A stretch of 10,699 nucleotides of DNA from NCBI GenBank assembly GCA_002389465.1, contig DGOT01000033.1, positions 1-10,699 on the forward strand, given 5' to 3'. Made by a program: the position numbers and the translations under genes. Of the stretch, positions 6,694 through 10,699 are shown in pieces. Source of the stretch: Bacteroidales bacterium UBA4459 (lineage in GTDB: Bacteria; Bacteroidota; Bacteroidia; Bacteroidales; F082). Below the pieces are notes generated by a model, which saw only the letters and a list, made by a program, of their open reading frames with translations, was not told where the DNA came from and did not search any database. Within the stretch, counting starts at the first letter, position 1; each line of letters begins with the position of its first letter.

Positions 6694-7838
6694 ATTGCTA
6701 GTGATTCGTTAATTTTTTGTTCCAGTAATTGTATAAAATTGTTGATATCCTCTTCGGTAGTATCCCATGAACACATCAGCCGTACTTCTTTAAATATCCT
6801 TCTCTTGTTGGTGTCCTCACCAACAAGCCCATTCCCTTCACCCCCCTTATTGGTGTCTTCACCAACAAGGTTAACATACTCCGTTTCCGGCGATTCATTC
6901 CAGATGTGGAAAAAATAGTCCTGTTGCAATTGTGGGATCAGTTCCGCCGGCATCAGGCAGAACACCCCGTTGGCCTTTACTTCCTGTGCGATTTTCAATT
7001 GCGGGAATTTTTGCAGTTCCCCGGCTAGTTTTTGCGCCATCAGGTTAGCTTGCAAAGCATTCTTTTTCCAAAGGTCATCTGTCAGATAGCGGTCGAACTG
7101 GGCTGCAATGTACCGCATCTTGGAATGAAGCTGCATGCCCTGCTTTCGCAAATATGCAAAGTCTTTGGCTTTTTCCTTCCCGAAAAAGATAATGACCTCT
7201 CCGAACATCAGCCCGTTTTTGGTGCCGCCGAAAGATAGCACATCCACGCCCGCATCTGTCGTAATACTGCGGAAATCTGTTTCCAGCGAAACAACAGCAT
7301 TGGCGATGCGGGCCCCGTCCATGTGCAGATACATATTGTGACAGTGGGCAAAGTCAGCCAGAGCTTTTATCTCTTTTATTGTGTAAATCGTACCCATTTC
7401 TGTTACCTGCGAGATGGATATTACTTTGGGCTGTGCATGGTGCTGAAAACCGATACTGTTTAAAAAGGGTTCCACCTGCCCGGGCCGGATTTTTCCCTCC
7501 TGCGGTTCCAGCTCCAGGATTTTACTTCCCATAAACTTCTCCGGAGCCGCACATTCGTCTTCGTTCAGATGGGCGGTTCGGGCTGTTACTACGGCATGAT
7601 ACGAACGCATCAGTTGTCCCACGCCAAGCACATTGGCTGCTGTGCCGTTATAAACGAAAAACACAGCAATATCCTCGCCGAAATGTTGTTTGAATTTTTC
7701 AATGGCAGCCTCTGTCACCGGATCATTCAACTCTCCGTACGCTTCATTATGGGCCGGGTTAACTTCCTGCAATGCCTGCATGACTTCGGGGCAAACCCCC
7801 GACCAGTTATCGCTGGCAAAACTTTTTTTCAAATGCAT
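6690..7838 (-). CDS. ltaE: Low-specificity L-threonine aldolase with an in-frame palindromic-repeat insertion
   Basis: This is a PLP-dependent fold-type I enzyme of the threonine aldolase/beta-eliminating lyase family, which cleaves L-threonine or allo-threonine to glycine and acetaldehyde. Motifs seen are FASDNWSG (7-14), the PLP-site stretch YNGTAANV (63-70), HMDGARIAN (172-180, with the cofactor-pairing D174) and SFGGTKNG (202-209), where K207 should be the Schiff-base lysine. EVRLMCSWDTTEEDI (351-365) is the conserved C-terminal segment. Between YVN (321-323) and that segment lies a stretch I would not expect in the family: LVGEDTNK, GGEGNG, LVGEDTNK, then RRIFK. It is encoded by two DNA palindromes (see the repeat entry) and explains most of the extra length (382 against roughly 340-350). 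The frame stays open, so the enzyme may still work, because the insertion is outside the catalytic core motifs. rlmN ends 3 bp upstream; nfo overlaps downstream. Confidence 0.9.
   Translation of the reverse strand: MHLKKSFASDNWSGVCPEVMQALQEVNPAHNEAYGELNDPVTEAAIEKFKQHFGEDIAVFFVYNGTAANVLGVGQLMRSYHAVVTARTAHLNEDECAAPEKFMGSKILELEPQEGKIRPGQVEPFLNSIGFQHHAQPKVISISQVTEMGTIYTIKEIKALADFAHCHNMYLHMDGARIANAVVSLETDFRSITTDAGVDVLSFGGTKNGLMFGEVIIFFGKEKAKDFAYLRKQGMQLHSKMRYIAAQFDRYLTDDLWKKNALQANLMAQKLAGELQKFPQLKIAQEVKANGVFCLMPAELIPQLQQDYFFHIWNESPETEYVNLVGEDTNKGGEGNGLVGEDTNKRRIFKEVRLMCSWDTTEEDINNFIQLLEQKINESLAI
6804..6869 (-). repeat. Pair of 24-nt palindromes inserted in frame in the threonine aldolase gene
   Basis: Copy A (6804-6827, plus strand) is CTTGTTGGTG, loop TCCT, then CACCAACAAG: a perfect 10-bp stem. 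Copy B (6846-6869) is CTTATTGGTG, loop TCTT, then CACCAACAAG: the same stem with one mismatch, which would be a G-U pair in the mRNA. The two copies differ at only two bases, are 42 bp apart start to start, and are separated by 18 bp (GGEGNG on the coding strand). Each copy fills exactly eight codons and encodes LVGEDTNK in this frame. I infer a dispersed short palindromic element (REP-like, or like the protein-coding palindromic elements of Rickettsia). The family itself is not recognised, and no target-site duplication is obvious. Confidence 0.85.
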
Positions 7839-7841
7839 GAC

Positions 7842-8867
7842 TTAACTATTTTTTTTACTTAATTCTTTCGTCGATAAAAGCCCACAGGCCGCATCAATAT
7901 CCTGCCCGCGTGAAGCACGGATGGTTGTCGTGATCCCTTTAGTATTCAGCTCTTCTTTAAATTCCAGTAGCCGTTGTTCGTCGGTTGTCTGAAGATCGGT
8001 ATCCGGGATTTGATGAAAACGTATCAGGTTGATGCGACAACGGATGCCGTTGAGTATTCTGGCCAGTTCTTTCACATGCCGCGGCGTGTCGTTCAATCCT
8101 TTGAAGACAATATATTCGAACGAAATCCTCCGTTGTCTTCCCGGATCATGCTTTCTAATTTCATCCAGGATGTCTTTAATCGAATATTTTTTGCTGACAG
8201 GCATCAAAGCTTCACGCTCTTCTTCAAAGGGTGAATGCAAACTAACTGCAAGATGACAACGGCTTGTTTCCATAAATTTTTTCATCGCCGGTACAATACC
8301 GATAGTAGATACCGTAATCCGTTTCGGACTCCATCCGTAACCCCAGTCGGAGGTCAGGACTTCCAGACTTTGCAGAACCGCTTCCAGGTTGTCCATTGGC
8401 TCTCCCATGCCCATATAAACCAGATTGGTCAGTTGATCGTGTTCCGGAATACTACGTACCTGATTGAGAATTTGATTAGCCGTAAGATTACCCTGAAATC
8501 CTTGCTTCCCGGTCATGCAGAACAGGCAATTCATCTTACATCCTGCCTGCGATGAAACACAAAGCGTATGTCTTTTTCGTTCGGGAATATAAGCTGCTTC
8601 TATATAATGGCCGTCTGCTTCAAACAGATATTTCTTTGTCCCGTCGGCAGAGGTTTGTACATTGACAGGCGATGTCAGGCCAACTTCATGTTTCTCTTCC
8701 AGCAGCTGACGCGCTTTTTTGGAAAGATTGGTCATCTCATCAATGTCTGTCACATGCTTTTGATAAAGCCAACCGGCAATTTGCCTGGAAGTATAAACCG
8801 GCAGATGCAAATCTGTAACAATTGTTTTAAGCTGATCAAGTGTTTTCCCAAACAGTGCTTGTTTCAT
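7842..8867 (-). CDS. rlmN: Dual-specificity 23S rRNA (A2503-C2) / tRNA (A37-C2) methyltransferase
   Basis: RlmN is a radical-SAM enzyme that places a methyl group on C2 of adenine in 23S rRNA and in some tRNAs. From the ATG at 8867 the protein is 341 residues. The cluster cysteines are C110, C114 and C117 (CKMNCLFC); C103 (LCVSSQAG) and C328 (DIDAACG) match the two further catalytic cysteines of the E. coli enzyme (C118 and the methyl-carrying C355). YMGMGEPMDN (151-160), STIGIVP (187-193) and LAVSLHSP (206-213) are standard RlmN motifs. The frame is open 21 codons further up, to 8930, but that stretch overlaps the end of the upstream gene and has no RlmN character; MKQALFGKTL is the natural start. 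The upstream stop is 8 bp away and the threonine aldolase ATG follows 3 bp after the stop. Confidence 0.96.
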   Translation of the reverse strand: MKQALFGKTLDQLKTIVTDLHLPVYTSRQIAGWLYQKHVTDIDEMTNLSKKARQLLEEKHEVGLTSPVNVQTSADGTKKYLFEADGHYIEAAYIPERKRHTLCVSSQAGCKMNCLFCMTGKQGFQGNLTANQILNQVRSIPEHDQLTNLVYMGMGEPMDNLEAVLQSLEVLTSDWGYGWSPKRITVSTIGIVPAMKKFMETSRCHLAVSLHSPFEEEREALMPVSKKYSIKDILDEIRKHDPGRQRRISFEYIVFKGLNDTPRHVKELARILNGIRCRINLIRFHQIPDTDLQTTDEQRLLEFKEELNTKGITTTIRASRGQDIDAACGLLSTKELSKKNS

Positions 8868-8875
8868 GAGCTTTT

Positions 8876-10699
8876 TTATTGAAGTATAACTTTTCGGGTG
8901 ACCATTTGGTTTTCTGAATGAACAGTGCAAAAATAGACACCTTTCTTCAATTTTACACCCTGGCTGTTGCTACCATCCCATGTGACCGTTTTATTTTCAC
9001 TAACAGGCAGTATGGCTACAAGTTTTCCGCTAAGATCAAAGACAGACATTTTTCCGGATTTTTGTATTCCCTCAATACGGATATTTGTCTTATTCCGGAA
9101 AGGATTGGGATAAATATCCACAGTTATTTCAGCAGTTACTTCACTGACAGATGTCTGCGGATCCTGTTCCAGGTCGTAGCTGTACATTGAGCGCCCGAAA
9201 GTCCCGGCAACCAGTTTATTTGTGGGCTGATGATATACGAGGTCGTTCACCACAACATTCGGTAAATTGTCGCCTAGTATTTCCCATTCCGCCCCACCAT
9301 TATAGGTTACATAAACACCCATATCGGTAGCTACAAAGAGAACCTGGTTGTTGGCAGGGTTGATAATGATGTCATTTACCGGGACTTCCGGAAGGTTTCC
9401 GGAAACATCAATCCAGTTTTGTCCAAGATTGTCCGTTCTGAAAATGTGTGGTTGAAATTCATCCCAACGGTAGCCTGAGAGAGTTACATAAGCAATGTTT
9501 TCATCTGTCGGATCGGTTGCTACACGAGTGATCCATCGTTCAGGCAGATTGCTTGAAATATCTGTGAACGAAGCTCCGGCATCGGTCGACACATATACAA
9601 AACCATCATCAGAACCGGTGTAAATCACGTCCGGATTTACCGGCGAAACAGCAATCGTAGTCAATGTGTGATATACGAGGTTGCCGCTGCCCATCCCATG
9701 TGTAAGGTCATCGCTAATGGCTGTCCACGAAACGGCATGGTTAGTTGACCGGTATAGTTTGTTTGAACCGAAGTACAAAGTAGCCGGGTTTGTTGGGTCG
9801 AATACTACAGGGCACATCCAGTTAAAACGGTCTGAGTTGCTGATTCCGGAAGTGGCACCTGTAAAGCTTTGCCCCCCGTTGGTGGAACGGGCCAGGTTTC
9901 CGTACTGATACTCGGCATAAACATAATTGTTATCTTCCGGATCTACGAGCACATAAAAACCATCACCTCCATAAATAAATTCCCAATCATCAATATTTCC
10001 TGTCATAGTACGGTTGGTACCGTTATCCTGGGTACCTCCGTAAAGCCGTTCAGGATGCTGATAATCCAGCTCACAGGTGTAAAACTGGGTGATGGGCAGG
10101 TTCTGGTTCCAGGTCCAGGAGGTACCGCTGTTTGTTGATGAATAAAGACCCCCATCGTTAGCCAGCAACACGAAATTGTTATTTAAAGGATGAATAGAAA
10201 CCGCATGCTGATCAACATGGACATCCCAACCCGACTGGTTCGTCCATGAATTGCCGCCGTTTTGTGTCCGGTAGATGTCAAATCCGATGACAAATACAAT
10301 GTCAGGATCAATCGGATCTACTTTTAGACGGCCAAACCACCAACCGTAGGAAGCATAGACATCCGACAGGCTGCCATCATTGGTTTGCACCCAAGTCTCA
10401 CCATTATCGGTTGATTTGTACACTCCGTTAAAATATCCGGTTCTGTCAGCATATATCGCATAGACGATATTCGGATCGGAAACGGAAATGTCGATTCCAA
10501 TACGTCCTTTCTGAGAAGCTGCCGACGGTAAGCCGTTGGTAAGTTCTGTCCATGTATTGCCGCCGTCGTACGAGCGGTAAATACCACAGGTGGGGCCTCC
10601 GTAACTTCGGCGGTTTGGCCTCCTGACCCGTTCCCACATGGCAGCATACAAGGTGTCCGGATTTTCAGGGTGGATTACCACATCAATAGCTCCTGTAGA
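8876..10699 (-). CDS. Secreted Asp-box/BNR beta-propeller protein with T9SS C-terminal sorting domain (5' end missing)
   Basis: The frame is open to the right edge, so only the last 607 residues are seen; a GTG at 10681 is internal, because coding sequence continues upstream (TGAID before VVIHPENPDTLYAAMWE). Nine Asp-box-like SxDxGxxW repeats are visible at about residues 42 (RSYDGGNTW), 95 (KSTDNGETW), 144, 187, 271, 317, 370, 421 and 464, mostly 43-53 residues apart, giving the blades of a sortilin/VPS10- or BNR-type propeller. The last 80 or so residues (from about 525: VDIYPNPF, MSVFDLSGK, VTWDG, LKKGVYFCTV, RKVILQ) are a type A T9SS sorting domain, which directs passage across the outer membrane and surface attachment or release. 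The signal peptide would be outside the window. The substrate is unknown: Asp-boxes are structural, and I see no sialidase-type catalytic evidence. rlmN follows after 8 bp. Confidence 0.92.
   Translation of the reverse strand, partial: STGAIDVVIHPENPDTLYAAMWERVRRPNRRSYGGPTCGIYRSYDGGNTWTELTNGLPSAASQKGRIGIDISVSDPNIVYAIYADRTGYFNGVYKSTDNGETWVQTNDGSLSDVYASYGWWFGRLKVDPIDPDIVFVIGFDIYRTQNGGNSWTNQSGWDVHVDQHAVSIHPLNNNFVLLANDGGLYSSTNSGTSWTWNQNLPITQFYTCELDYQHPERLYGGTQDNGTNRTMTGNIDDWEFIYGGDGFYVLVDPEDNNYVYAEYQYGNLARSTNGGQSFTGATSGISNSDRFNWMCPVVFDPTNPATLYFGSNKLYRSTNHAVSWTAISDDLTHGMGSGNLVYHTLTTIAVSPVNPDVIYTGSDDGFVYVSTDAGASFTDISSNLPERWITRVATDPTDENIAYVTLSGYRWDEFQPHIFRTDNLGQNWIDVSGNLPEVPVNDIIINPANNQVLFVATDMGVYVTYNGGAEWEILGDNLPNVVVNDLVYHQPTNKLVAGTFGRSMYSYDLEQDPQTSVSEVTAEITVDIYPNPFRNKTNIRIEGIQKSGKMSVFDLSGKLVAILPVSENKTVTWDGSNSQGVKLKKGVYFCTVHSENQMVTRKVILQ
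8928..8935 (-). promoter_or_regulatory. Possible internal -7 box (TATTTTTG) for rlmN
   Basis: On the minus strand 8935-8928 reads TATTTTTG, matching TAnnTTTG, inside the last codons of the secreted propeller gene. It would give rlmN a leader of about 55 nt, so that a housekeeping gene need not depend on the large surface-protein transcript. No properly spaced TTTG was seen upstream, and the box is a short AT-rich motif, so chance is a real alternative. Confidence 0.22.

Noticed and set aside
8868..8930. Longer rlmN start at 8930
   Set aside because: The extra 21 codons overlap the T9SS tail of the upstream gene and do not resemble RlmN; the ATG at 8867 gives the expected N-terminus.
10679..10681. 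GTG as the start of the propeller protein
   Set aside because: The frame continues upstream with family-like residues (TGAID), and a secreted T9SS protein needs a signal peptide that is absent here; the gene is simply cut by the window edge.

Overview
The window looks like chromosome of a Bacteroidota bacterium, probably a Bacteroidales/Marinilabiliales-type lineage. The signs are a protein ending in a type IX secretion (T9SS) sorting domain, a Bacteroidota-style OstA-like protein, TAnnTTTG-type promoter boxes and no obvious Shine-Dalgarno sequences. Coding density is high and no stretch longer than 150 bases lacks a gene. I see no tRNA, rRNA, CRISPR array or transposase gene.

Layout. Positions 1-1130 (minus) hold the first 376 codons of an OstA/LptA-like envelope protein, cut by the left edge. 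A 149-bp divergent intergenic region (1131-1279) carries two oppositely facing TACATTTGG boxes. On the plus strand follow gatE (1280-3220) and gatD (3226-4611), five bases apart. They encode both subunits of the archaeal-type Glu-tRNA(Gln) amidotransferase GatDE. Everything to the right is on the minus strand. Reading right to left these are: a secreted Asp-box/BNR beta-propeller protein with a T9SS tail (8876-10699, 5' end outside the window), rlmN (7842-8867), a threonine aldolase (6690-7838), nfo endonuclease IV (5845-6693) and asnA (4624-5751). The gaps are 8 bp, 3 bp, a 4-bp ATGA overlap and 93 bp. The first four could be one transcript; asnA has its own candidate promoter and converges on gatD with only 12 bp between the stop codons.

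How the genes relate. GatDE amidates Glu-tRNA(Gln) with ammonia released by an asparaginase-like subunit. The neighbouring AsnA makes asparagine from aspartate and ammonia, so the gatE-gatD/asnA cluster has an amide-nitrogen theme. rlmN (rRNA/tRNA m2A), threonine aldolase and nfo (DNA repair) are housekeeping genes.

The three points most worth a second look are: (i) a complete archaeal-type GatDE in a bacterial context, beside a divergent AsnA; (ii) two near-identical 24-nt palindromes sitting in frame inside the threonine aldolase gene, each encoding exactly LVGEDTNK, which looks like a dispersed palindromic repeat that inserted into a protein and was tolerated; (iii) the QA-for-HS change in the AsnA active-site region.
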